A stretch of DNA of 33,047 nucleotides, from contig LRSR01014604.1 in NCBI GenBank assembly GCA_001579985.1, positions 1-33,047 on the forward strand, given 5' to 3'. The notes beneath the pieces are model-generated. The model saw only the letters and a program-made list of their open reading frames with translations. It ran no database searches and was not told where the DNA came from. A program made the translations under genes and the position numbers. Positions 1 to 12,400 of this stretch are shown one piece after another. Position 1 is the stretch's first letter. Every line of letters starts with the position of its first letter. This DNA comes from Hypsibius dujardini. Its lineage: Eukaryota; Tardigrada; Eutardigrada; Parachela; Hypsibiidae.

Positions 1-1170
1 GATCGAGGGGAGAGAGAGAGAGAGACGCACACACGGTCCGAATCCGAGTTGCCCATTTACTTTTAGAGAGAAGAGAGAAGAGGCCACTGATACGAACACA
101 CTCTCTGTTCGGTGGTTAATACGAACACACTCTGTTCGGTGGTCTCGCATCGCTGACCCTCGGTCAACATCGCTCATCCCCACCCCGGAAGAAAAAAAGA
201 AAACATCAGCCAGCTGTTGCAAACATTGCCGAACAACGCTACTGCTTTTTTTACCGATCAAAATTCCGGGTCAGAATTCTTTACATATACGTCTAGTTAC
301 AACCATTGCTGTTAAAGGTGGAATTTAAACTAAATCCAAAAATATTCAGTTTTTTTAGTTATATAAAAATTTGTTGATAAGGATTTTCTAGTTTAGAGTT
401 TGCCATCTCTACTATTCCCTAGCCGGGTATGGCCGAAAAATTATTTGGATTGACCATTTCACACCGTAACTGCCTTGTTTATTTTGCCTTTGAATATGTG
501 AGAAGTGATGGCCGACGGATCGGTTGTTAATTACGACGCTTGTGTGGAAAGGCAAATGGCTTTTATGGCGTACCGGGGAGCTCTTACCGAGCTCCTACTC
601 AGCGATCATGACAAATGACAATTCTGCAATTAATTATTAGGCTTTGAATCATCATTAGTCACATATATACCGTTATGGTATCAGAATGGCACTTTTGCTG
701 TGAATCGATGAAGCAGGCTTTCTCGTTAGTCATAATTTGACCTGGGTGACTTGAGTCAATTAACCGCCCATTCATTATGTTGTCTCTTTTTACTCATCAA
801 AAGCTTAAGCAGCCTACCGGTGGTTGATTGACCGATTGCGCTGTGTAATGCTTGATTGATTGATTGATTGCAATTCGAAAAGTGACCAGCGGTCTGTCGC
901 CACTGCATCGTCGCAAGCCGGTCCGATTTCCCCCCCTTGAAAATTCCTCCGTCGCAGTACAGTGCAGTGTACGCTGAAGAAGGAGCCCTCTTTGAGACTG
1001 TGAGCAAACGTCTCAAAACGCAGTCACTTCCTCCTTGAAGCTCTCTCTTTGTACATCCTCTCCAGTGTCTGCGCTCTCTGCAAACCAACGCGAGAGACAG
1101 TGCCCTTCCTGTTCTCTCTCTCTCTCCCCTCTCGCGCGTCGCATATATGGGCCACACCTATGTCAATATC

Positions 1171-1208
1171 AAACACATACACACATACACACACATACAT
1201 ACACACAA
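1171..1208. repeat. CA/CACATA microsatellite
   Basis: A CA-rich run with interspersed TA steps (CACATACACACATACA-type units). It is a simple repeat, and the short frames across it are artefacts. Confidence 0.8.
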
Positions 1209-1790
1209 AATGGAATTAATTCCACCCACGCTAGCCGCTCCATATTCCCGCCGGGCCTTCTTCTTCCTTGTACGCCAAGAAATTGGAGAAGGAGAAAAGG
1301 AGAACACAGCGGAACGGATTGTGCAGTGTGTGGTGCCGGTGCAACGGCTGTGAGTTTTGATTTTGCCACGACGTTTTAATTTGACGGCGATCACCTCATC
1401 ACCGCCGCCGCAACCGGGGAGAGACCGAAAACGGTCCGCGTCTGTGGTTGGCTTGTAGCCGCCTGTCCGTCCCCCTCTCTCTCTCTGCGCCACCGTGGTG
1501 TTGTTATCAAAAGCTGTGCAAACGAAAGCTCTACACACGCCACAAAGTCAAGTCAATTCTCCCTTCTTTTCCGATTTCCGTCCACCACCTCCACACGCTG
1601 GCATAGTACTGTTGTTTAACATTACCTTGTCGGTTACAAAATTTTACCCTTTATTTAACAACCCTGAGGTTTCGCAGCGTATGTATGGTGAAAGTTTTCT
1701 GATTGGTGAAGGGAAACTGAAACGCTCTATTTGATCATTGCCTCATCGGTATTCACCACTACAGAGTAGGATTTTATTTTTGGAATTCTC

Positions 1791-1867
1791 ACCACCACCA
1801 CCGCCACCACCACCACCATCACCACCACCACCACCATCACCACCATCACCACCATCACCACCATCAC
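1791..1867. repeat. CAC/ATC trinucleotide repeat
   Basis: About 25 consecutive triplets of CAC, with ATC and GCC variants. The frames crossing it give only His-, Thr- or Val-rich low-complexity peptides with no supporting exon signals, so I treat it as a noncoding microsatellite. Confidence 0.85.
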
Positions 1868-2626
1868 CGTGATCCATTTCAACCGTCGCACTCTCGATTC
1901 TCGATCTCTCTCCACGGGGGAAGATTCCGCGGAATTTTATTCGCGTCTCACGGTTGTGGACTTTCTCAATTTCTACTCCCGCATTTTGACGTGTGTGTGT
2001 GTTTTCATTTTATTCGCGGTGCGGGGATTGTGGACCGGACGAGAGGGACCGAGCGAGACAAGAACGGGGTGCGTTGTGTTATTAGCGTTTGTGTGTGTAT
2101 ATGGAGATTGATGGTGCGGCTTCGAATCTTTTGTCGTGCTGTGATTTGTGTATGATGCCGCAATCACTGCCACTGCCACTGACTAAAAGGAGGGACTAGA
2201 GAGAAAGAAAGAGGAGGGAAATACGACGTTTGAGGAATTTTGTGTGTGTTTTTAAGCTGCGTGGTGATGTGAGACTGGTTGTGGAGATTTCCGACGACAC
2301 GCACCACGTCTTGCAAGTTTTTTGGGGTATAGGAAAAGTGGCTGTGCTGTTGCGCTTGCTTGGGGTGCTTCAACGCTGAAAGTGGTGCTTGAGTGATTTA
2401 CGTGCTTCACCAAGGCTACTTTTTTTACGAGCCTGACGGAAATGTCTGGTGAACGAGAAAGAGAGACTATGATTATTTATTATACGTGGTGGGATGATGT
2501 GGTGAAGGAGAAATGTCTGTAACGTAACTCTTCTTTCTTTGGGGGCTGAATTTCATTTAGCGGTTGTGTGTGGTGGATGCTGTATCGGATTTCCAGGATT
2601 TCTTGTTTGGCTTCGGCGGAGACCGT

Positions 2627-2745
2627 GAGTTGATTGATCGATGGATCGATTGATTGATGTGTCATATGCCTCGCTAATCGGCTGCTTGATTGCTTGATTG
2701 ATGTCTAATTTGCCTCCCCAGTCGATTGCTTGATTGCTTGATCGT
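2627..2745. repeat. TGAT/CGAT-type degenerate repeat
   Basis: Dispersed GATTGATTGATG and GATCGATGG units. Similar units occur at about 849-872 and, as two related blocks, at about 4219-4305 (TTGATTGATTGTTGATTGATT). They look like one drifting tetranucleotide family. Confidence 0.6.
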
Positions 2746-4218
2746 CGTTCCTGAAATTCGGATCGGGTTGATCTTGTTTCCCTGAATATTGGCAATTGGT
2801 TTGAATTATCGTCTGGATTTTGGTGTTTCGTCCATCAGACCATCATTACTGTTGAAACTTTCTCAGAGCATTTTCTACAGCTTACAATATCCAAATGCTC
2901 GATTGATTGCTTGGTGATCGGATTTATCACTGAACATTCGTGAGCATTTCTCATAAAAAAGTGCAATTTTTTGACACAGTTTTTTGTTTTCGTGGTTGAA
3001 TCGTCCAAATCAAATTTATACTCAGGAAAATCCCGTTTTTATAAGGTTGCTATTACTAAAACATGGTAATTTGTGCGTTTAGTAATTGGCATCTGGCTGT
3101 TCTTGATTGATTGGTTGATTGACTTGTTTCCATCTGATGAGATTTTATCCTACGGCTCTCTAATCATTCCCAGCAGAAACGCAAATTTTCGATAGAGTAG
3201 TCTGATAAAGGAGGAGTCTAGTGTTAGAAGGTCACTAGTGGATTATGTCTGTCTGTCTGACTGTCTGACTGTCTGACTGTGGGTGTGCGATCGGGGAGCA
3301 GCGATAACCGGCAGATGTTGTGCGATGAGTCTCGTGATTGCCGTTTTTGATATTCCTTTCTTCCGTGGCGTCGTCACGGCCATCATCTCGCACCACTTTG
3401 CGTTCATGCCTCCAGACAGTGGCGCGTGACTGTTATCCTTCTGAGATTGAGCGCACGACACGGCGAAGGACACCATTACGGATTGTATCGCAAGGAAGCT
3501 CTGTCACCACCAAGTTCGGCCACTTTGCATTGGAATTTGCTGCAGATCTGGTTGTACTTGACTGGAAGACATAACTTTCGTTTCTGACTAGTGAGGCTGA
3601 ATTATTGTGCTTGAATCGAAATGAATATTTTAATTTTTCGGAATAAATATATTTTATTATTTGAAACAAATAAATTCTGATATTTAAAATGAATATATTC
3701 TAATATTAGAAATAAATATCTTTTAATACTTCAAGAATTTCGAATAAAATCTCCTAAATGTCGATTTATATTTTTTACGTATTATGTATTTAAATAAAAT
3801 ATAAAAGATAGGCAATTTGTTATGTGATGTCAAAATCTGATTTTGTTTATCATTTAAAAGCACTCATTGTTTGTATAGTATGAAGTGTTAGTTTGCCTCT
3901 GCCTTCTCGCTGAAGTCGAGTTATTTTACAAATCTCTCTTCGAGTGTGCTTTTCGGAGCAGGGAATTCGATGGGAAGGCACTTGTTCACTTCGGCTCCCA
4001 CAGGGAAAATGCAAGAAAGGGACACTCTTGACCAGTTGACCCCTCGAGGGATGTGGACGTGTGTTTCTCGCTTCCCATATCGCTCAACATCTCAAGTCAG
4101 GGGGGGGGAACCTCTTGAGGAATTGTCAGTGTTGAAATGGATAGATCTAAATATCGGTGGATGCCGGGCGTGTCCACCCATCGACATGAATCCAGCTTAA
4201 TATTCTGAATTTTCATAG

Positions 4219-4305
4219 TTTGATTGATTGATTGTTGATTGATTAAATGGTGAATTTCGATTTTCAGTTTGATTGATTGTTGATTGATTGAATGGTAAAC
4301 TTTGA
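4219..4305. repeat. Two TTGATTGA-rich blocks in direct repeat
   Basis: A TTTGATTGATTG(A)TTGATTGATT block followed by AATGGT occurs twice, about 50 bp apart. It is a simple-sequence duplication upstream of the first coding exon. Confidence 0.6.
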
Positions 4306-4781
4306 TATTGATTCGTACATTTTGCTTTTACCAACTAATTTCACGCTATAAATTGTTAATTTTTTCAACATTTGTTCGTGTTTAATTTTTTCAACATTTG
4401 TTGGAGTTTAATTTGGTCGAGTTAGCGGTTGCAATCTGGCAAGGTGCGAGGAATGCGTGTGATCGATGATGATTGTTCGCCCGTCAAATAAGGCTCAAAT
4501 TTCATTTCCTTTTCCTTCCTTCCTGCCCTCCTCTCGTGGCTTTTCTTTTATTCTAACGACCGATTGTTATGCCTCTTTCAGATTTCTCCTGCTGAAGCGC
4601 GCCACGCACATACCATATGAACACTATTGGATGGATGGATGGACGGTTGGAGTGTGGAATTTCGCCCCGCCAATGATGATGATGATGTTGGGAATTTGTT
4701 GTTGTGTGGAGATTATACTTGCAAAGTGCGCGTAGCCGGTGCACACCGGGAGGGAAGTGATTGACGGGACGAGGAAGAAGA

Positions 4782-7546
4782 ATGTCCGCGACGGTGGTTG
4801 ATCCACACTTTTACTATCAACACATGCGACCGGAAATGCCGCCGCCGAATGCTGCACCTTCGCCCAAGGATGTGATCCGAGGCAGCGCGGTAAGACGCTC
4901 ATCGGGATGCCATTGACCCGATGTGATTATTTTAACGAAATTTATTTTGGGTCAAATTTTCAATGGCTGTTTACGTGTGGCTCGATTATTTATTTGCCGG
5001 AAAAAAATTAAGCACAGTACGGAAGCTGAAACTTAAGGAACGGAATACCCGGCGTGCAAAACGATTTTTAGCATTAGATCTTTCGATTGAATTTTTCACT
5101 CTTCCCCGTTGAACATGCTTGGGTTGAATTGAAGAAACGGACGTTGCATTCGAGTTTGTTCAAAGGATGAGGAAGGTTCGGGATTTGATGTTTTGCTTGA
5201 AGACGCGTTCTGTCTTAACGAGCCCTGAATTGTTAGAATTACATCTCCATTTATTTTTTATGCGGAGTGACCAATGGAAATGGTCAACTTTTGGCTCCAC
5301 GCTCATTGTCCAATTTGTCATTGATGGAGGGGAAAAATTAGTCGAACATGAGTGGTTATTCTGAAGGAATGAAATCGTCTTTCTGATTGGGTTATTTCGA
5401 TTTGTTGCGCCTCGCCGAATCGGGAATTGCCAAAATTGCCATAATTCCGGAATATGTTATCTTTTTTTGGTCATTTGCCTAGATTTGTGAAAGCGATTCA
5501 TTTTGTCATGAATTTGCACTGTCGGACGTTTTTATTGTTAAAGAAGCCTACTCGATTGCTGCATTGGTTCAATGAATTGATTTCTTTTAAGGGAATTTAC
5601 AACCGATTTTTCTGATTCATTTAGCGAGATCGTACATGTATTATTCTCTTCTTCTTTTTGCAGCGCTCAATGGGCAGCATCAATCCGCCGCCTTATCCTC
5701 AGCAGCAGCAGCAACGAGACGCCGGCAGCAGCTCAACCACCAGCTCAAGCACCGCCAGCAACTCGTCCTCTTACGTCAACGCCAACCGGAGTCCCCGAGT
5801 GGCTCGCCATTTAATTCCCATTGTCAGGCCGGTTTACGATGATCGAGCACTGAGTAATGGCGGGGGAGGCAGTCAGCCGTCCTCCTCCTCCTCGTCAGCG
5901 CGTTTTACGGACGCCGAAATTATTGCTAATCCCATGGCGCAGCAGCAGCAGCCGCAACGCCGCCACTATTACCATCATCGCAGTGTGAGCAGTCTCGACA
6001 TCCCCATGGAGGAGGACGATACGCCGAAGCCGACGGCGCTTTTGAAGGAATACGGCGGAAGTGCCAGTTCCATTGACTTTGGCAAATCGGGTATGCATGG
6101 GAAGCAGTCACGATGCTCTCTGTCCTCACTGTGTGCTCTGTCCTCACTGTGGCGGCTGACTTGGCTGGCAGTCCCCGCCGGAAGTGGCCGTCGCGGCCAT
6201 TTTTTTGGGAAGTGGCCGTCGCGGCCATTTATTTTGGCAAACTGGGTGGTTTTTGGTTTTGGGAACACGGATATAAAAATAGGATGGCGTAGAATTGGGT
6301 CACTTCAGATGCGGAACAGATAAGCTGTGCTGTAAAACATCTGTTGCAGAAGTCGAGTCTCTCGATGTGATGGACAAATGCGAGATTATTTATCATCCGT
6401 AAACGAGAAGCGTATGATTTTTAATTTTTATGGATTTATTTTACAGCGAAATTTACAATTTAAAGCTACATCGCCTGAATTTGACTTTGCCATCAGTTCT
6501 GTGATTTTGTTTGTATGTCTATACCTTTTTTTAAAATCATAAGTTAAGGCCGCGTTTCCTCATTTTGATTTGTTTTTTGCAGTTAACGAATTTCTTTCCA
6601 TTACCATGAATTTCTTTGCACCGAGATTAACTCAAACGTGCAGTAGTTTTTTTGCATGGACTGTTTCATGATTTGCTTTCATCCAAATTCAAGCTCCAGG
6701 CGGCAGTTGGTTGGTTTACGTTTCCTGACTCTTATTTATGATTTGTTTGGCAGTTGGCGGCAATATCCGGGCCATTTTGGATCAGCTGAAGCGCGGCAAG
6801 TCGGCCAGCGGCAGCGCCAACTCCCTCTCCTCCCTGCCCAACTCGGACGGCAGCGGCGGCTCCGCCGGCAGTAACAATGGCGGTCTCTGCAATCCGCGCT
6901 CCAAAAAGGCCGCGAGCAAAGACAAACCGCAGCAGCAGCAGCCCAAGAAGAGCAATCTCCGTTCGCGTTCCTCCATATTTCGCAAGATGCGCGGCGGCAG
7001 CAGCAGCAGCAATGGCGGCCTGGAGGAAGGGTCCGTCAACAGCAGTCATTCCATCGAGATGGATACCAGCTCGGCGGATGCCGCGGCGGACGGTGACCGG
7101 ATCCGACGGAGGATATTTGCGCATTACGACACGGGGAGCGTGATGACACGGTTGGTGCCGTCGCGGGAGACACTGGCCACCCGGCGGAATACCACCACCG
7201 GTGCTTCGGCGGCCAACTTCTCCACCCGGTGTGTCTTGCCGTCGGCGGACGGGCCGGTGGATGCCAGTAACTTGTGTGGCGATGAGGTCGATCAGGGTGA
7301 TGGGAAGTCGAATAATTTGCTCTTGAACTGTCCGTATTTCCGGAATGAGATTTCACCGGAAGACTGCTCGCCGTCCGTTTCCCCCGCTTCAAGCTATGGT
7401 AATAAACAGATGGAATTCTGACGTCGACTCAGGGTTCATGGGCAGATTGGCAAACATACAGTCAAGCAGATAGGCAGACTGGCAGACAGGCAGGCAGAGA
7501 TTCAGACACACAGACACACAGACACACAGAAAGATAGATAGATATG

Positions 7547-7630
<84 letters not shown>

Positions 7631-9421
7631 CAAAAAACAGGCAACAGACAGGCAAGTCGTTAGGATGTTTAGAATTTTCGTTTTTGATTATAGGTGTGAT
7701 GATGAGACTGCCGCATGGACGTCGCCACTCGAATCCGCCCACATTCCGTCCCCACTACGGAGCAATAATTCTAGAGGACGAAGATGTGGCGTTGGCCAGT
7801 GGCACCCAGGGTCCTAAGTGTATCCACCAATTGCAGCCACGATTTGAGCATCTCGATAACGGTGCCTTTTACTACCGCAAATACTTTCATGGCGAGGAGC
7901 ACAGCAATTACTTTGGAATGGATGAAAAATTCGGTCCGGTTGCCGTGAGCATTAAAAAGGAGAAGTGCGCCCAGCAGGGCCATAAATTGCTTTATCGGTT
8001 GGTCGTGCGGACCAGCGAGGTGCGTCCCCTGTTTCTATGAATAAAACAATTATGGTTTTAATGTATTTTGCTTTGATCATTCCGCGTGCTGACGTATCAT
8101 GGATGCATCTAGACAATTAAACGAATGCGCGATTGATTTATTGATTAATTCTTTAAACCCGGTTAAACTACATTCATAAATAGTTCAGAATATCTGCTCT
8201 TTTTAGCTTCCTGTTTACCGTGGATCCATTTTGGAGGACGCGATACCCCGCTTCGGTAAGGATACGATCAAATGCAAGGACCTACTCGACTGCCTAGTGC
8301 CGGAGCTCCAGACCTCCTCGCTTCGGCTCGGACTGAGCGATCTGAAAACAGAAGAGCAGCTACTCAAACTGGACGAGCAGGCTGTAAGTGTTTTTGTAGT
8401 GATTGTTTGGTTATTGTTTGGTCGCGCACACAAATCTCGCTTTAAGGTCGAGGACAGAGACAATATTGATCGGAATGGAACAACGTAACATATTTATTTA
8501 TTTTCTCTGTTCGGTCTTTTTTTCCTCTTTAGGTGCCGAAAAACTACAAAGTCGGCATAATGTACTGCAAGGCGGGACAGTGCACGGAAGAGGAGATGTA
8601 CAATAACGGTATGAGTAATGATTGCGCCTGCCGATTTGTCTGTCTACTTGTCGGTCTGTCGGTCTATTTGTATGTCTGTATGAGTGCGTTTGTCTGTTCA
8701 TCTGCCTGCCTGCCTGCCTGCCTGTCTATCTATCTGTCTGTCTGTCTGTCTTTCTATCTGTTTCTTTGTCTGTCTGTTTGTCTGTTTGTCTGTCAGTCAG
8801 TCTATGTCTCTGTCTTTATTATGCCCTGTCGTTTCCCTGTTGTCCCAATTCCGCCTTATTTTGTTTCTCTTTTTCGAAGGCTCAATGTGTTTGATTTGCA
8901 GAAACGGCCAGTCCATCATTTGATGAGTTCCTCGACCTGTTGGGCCAACGTGTCCGGCTAAAAGGTTTCGAAAAATACCGGGCACAGCTGGACAATAAAT
9001 GTAATTATTTTTAGCTCTTCGGTCTGGCGGGTGTCCTAGGCTGCTGATTTTTTAATTTTATACGTCATCGTTTCAGCCGACTCGACCGGTCCGTACTCGC
9101 TGTACACAGCCTTCCACGGCTACCAAGTGATGTTTCACGTCTCCACGATGCTGCCATTCACGCCCAGCAATAAACAGCAGGTGGGAGAATTCGATCTAAT
9201 GCGTACGGCAAACCTTGGTCTTCATCTCCGTGTTTTTATTTTTAGCTTTTACGGAAACGGCACATTGGAAATGACATCGTTACAATAATCTTCCAAGAAC
9301 CTGGAGCTTTGCCTTTTTCCCCCAAGACGATAAGGTCACATTTCCAGCACGTATTTATTGTGGTCCGGGTGCAGAACCCCAACACCGATCACGCTCAGTA
9401 CCAGTAAGTATTTTCTGTCTG

Positions 9422-9462
<41 letters not shown>

Positions 9463-12400
9463 CCCTGTTTGCCTATTTACCTGTCGAACTGTCTGTCTGT
9501 TTGCTTGTGTGTGTCTATCTGCCTGTCTATCTACCTGTCGAACTGTCTAACGGTCTGTCTGTCTGCTTGCCTGCCTATCTACCTGTCGAACTGTTTGTCT
9601 GTTGGGTTGTCTGTCTGTCTTTCTGTCTGTCTGTTTCTGAGTTTGGTCTGTTTTTTTGTCAGCGCTAAATTTCGATTTTTCTTTCAGTGTGTCTGTGTCA
9701 CGGTCGCGGGATGTGCCGCCGTTTGGTCCTCCCTTACCGGAAACGATGACCTTCACCAAGGGCCCTGAATTTGTGGATTTTTTGTTAACGAAAGGTAAAA
9801 TTTTAACGGTATACTTTCTGATCACATCGACTAAGCCTTTTTGTACTTGTCCTTCAGTTATCAACGCGGAGAACGCTGCTCACAAATCCGACAAATTTGT
9901 GGCTCTAGCCACACGGACCCGTCATGAGTATTTGAAGGATCTGGCGCTCAATTCGGTCACACATTCGACCATGGAATCCGGCATGGGAAAACTGAGTGCG
10001 TGAAGTTTCCTTTGTTATTATGATTTTAAAGGTTAACTTTCCCTAACTTGACGTTGTTGTTGTTTTTCAGCACTATTTTCACTTTCGTCGAAGAAACGAG
10101 AAAAGACTGTGCTGAGTTTCCGCTCGGACGCCAGTCTCCGGGGTGCGTTGATTTGGAACGTCCAAGCACGAGACTTTGACCCTGTACTCCCGCTGAATGG
10201 CCGGATGATTCTGGGCATATCGGATAACTACGTCGTGCTCATTGATATGATCAGTAACGCCGTGTCCAAGATCATCCCCAATTCCAATATCATGGGCTGG
10301 AAGAGTCAGGAAGAAAGGTATGTAAATTTCGGCGATTTTAATAAAATTATATACAGAAATAAAAAAAAAAACCAAAATGCAATGAAAATCAGAAGCCGCT
10401 TTTTCGTCATCTTCAATGCCCGGCTACGACAGCGTCAGGTGGAACGGTCTTTCCTCAATGTTTTTCTGCTTCTTTAGTTTATCCCTGTACTACCATGTTG
10501 GCGAGACTGTGCAAATCATCTGTGACACCGCTGATGATTGGAAGGAGATCATGCAACGACTCAAAGCCGTCACCGACGGCATCGAGGTGTGTTTCAGTTT
10601 TACACCGTTTATTTACACCTTGATTGTATTTGCCAAACAGTGCACCGTTGGACTCAGCATTCTATGTGAAACATCATTATGTTTATTTTGCTGTCTGCTT
10701 TGCTTGCTGCAGGTTGTCGATGTCACTTTATCGCGCAACGGTCAGGGTCACTTGGGCTTCCATACGCAATTCAACGGCACCATCACCGACGTCGATCCTC
10801 ACAGCTACGCCTATAAAGCCGGCTTGCGGAGAGGCTGCTGTCTATTAGAGGTGTGAATGTGTCTGTGTGTGTCTGTGTCTGTGTCTGTCTGTCTGTCTGT
10901 CTGTCTGTGTGACTGTGACTGTCTGTGTCTGTGTCTGCCTGTGTATGTATGTGTGTGTGTGAGTGTTTGTCTGTCTGTTTGTGTGATTTCGTTAATGATT
11001 CTCCCCATCAGTGACTATTGTCTTGGTTTTTTTATAATTGTAAAAACAAAAAACGATGTTTTCCCTCCTCTCTCTTGCGACAGATATGCGGACGCAGCGT
11101 GAGCTTACTGGACCATGAAACGCTTGCGGATCTTCTGCGTCGAGCCACCCCTGTGACGGTGGCCATGTTGCCGGCCCTGGAAGGCGGCGTGCCAAGACGG
11201 TGGGTGGGGCGTGTCCGTCGTCCATTATACTTATAAATGTTGTATTATTTTTTGTTTCATGTGTCGGTCGAGCGGACCGGAAAAATAACATGTTATGTGG
11301 TGTATCCGCTGTTGCGGTTTTCAGGGGCTGCAGCAGACCGGTCTGTACAAAGGCACCGGAGCATGTCTTGAGCGCCAATTATGACAACCTGTCGGAGTCG
11401 CTCGAGAGTGTGCCACAAGCGGTCTACGTCCAACCGGTCGGGAGTCGATCAACATCTTCACTGGTGGACGGACACGTTGCCTTCTTTTTAAAGTAAGCTT
11501 ACCGTGACTGGCGTCATCTCATCTGGAAAACATTTCAAAGAGTCACAAACGTTTTGGGAGGGCAGACAGACAGGTAGAGACAGACACACAGAAAGACAGA
11601 CAGACAGACAGGTGAATAGGCAGCCAGATAGGCATGCAGACAGACAGACAGGCGAATCAACATGCAATTCGATATTAATTCGAACGGTTGGATAGTTTCT
11701 GTTCATTGAGATGGGGTCGGCTTGCAAATTTGCATTAATTCCTCCTATTGCATAGGTCTGACGGCACCAAAACCAGCAACAGCATCAGCCGAGCTCTTCC
11801 TAGCCAGCCGAGCAGCCCACCAAAGAGGCACGATTCGCGCTTTCAACCAACCCTTGACGACCTCGAAGCGGAGTCACAGTGGTGGGCCAACCAAATGGCC
11901 GAAGAGACAAATCGGTTGAATCGCATTATGCCCGAAGTGTCCGACCAGGTGCCTCCGCAACTGCCTGCTGTCAGCTCTCATCCGAATCTCCAGTCTTACG
12001 CTGAGTATACGGCCGCTTCCGCTGATCTCCGTCCGTTCCGCCCGTTCGAGCGCAAACTGTCCCCTAACTCGTCCTTTCCACTCTTCGACTCCGGAACTGA
12101 CACAATGTCCAGTACGACGAGCAAATCGTCGTCGCGTTCACAAAAAGGTACGCATGGGGTGGCTAGTCTTTTCCGACCTCGTCAGTCTTCTATTTCTCAT
12201 GTAAGATCCATTTGCCGCAACAAAATAACGGTGATGGTGACTTTTCCAGATAATGCTGCCAAATATCCGGCCTCGACGAGTCCCCCAACAAGACCGCATG
12301 TCCGCCATCATAAAACCGATCCCGGTTTCCGACCACCGGTCGCAATTCAGTCGTCTTCTTCCCGTGTGCCAGTTCGGAGCAGCCCGAGTAAGACGTCGTT

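Larger units (their letters stand above)
1..4781. other. Gene-poor upstream region, possible promoter and 5' noncoding part of the SIPA1L gene
   Basis: I find no coding exon with recognisable homology here. The region holds short GA/CT tracts (about 12-25 and 1117-1135), a CA-rich microsatellite, a CAC/ATC trinucleotide tract, several TGAT-type tracts and a short TGTC/TGAC tract near 3246-3280. The small open frames are low-complexity or overlap repeats. By analogy with the rest of the window, where such tetranucleotide tracts sit in introns, the TGTC tract may mark a 5' noncoding intron of the downstream gene. No core promoter could be assigned with confidence. Confidence 0.5.

Noticed and set aside
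1727-1915. Valine-rich minus-strand frame
   Set aside because: It reads through the CAC/ATC trinucleotide repeat and shows no other coding evidence.
7036-7392. Minus-strand and alternative-frame ORFs over SIPA1L exons 2 and 3
   Set aside because: Shadows of GC-rich low-complexity coding sequence; the + frame is fixed by splice phase and by homology downstream.
8533-8961. Cysteine/leucine-rich open frames such as [14 protein letters not shown] in many places
   Set aside because: They are translations of TGTC/CAGG tetranucleotide arrays inside introns and have no exon signals or homology.
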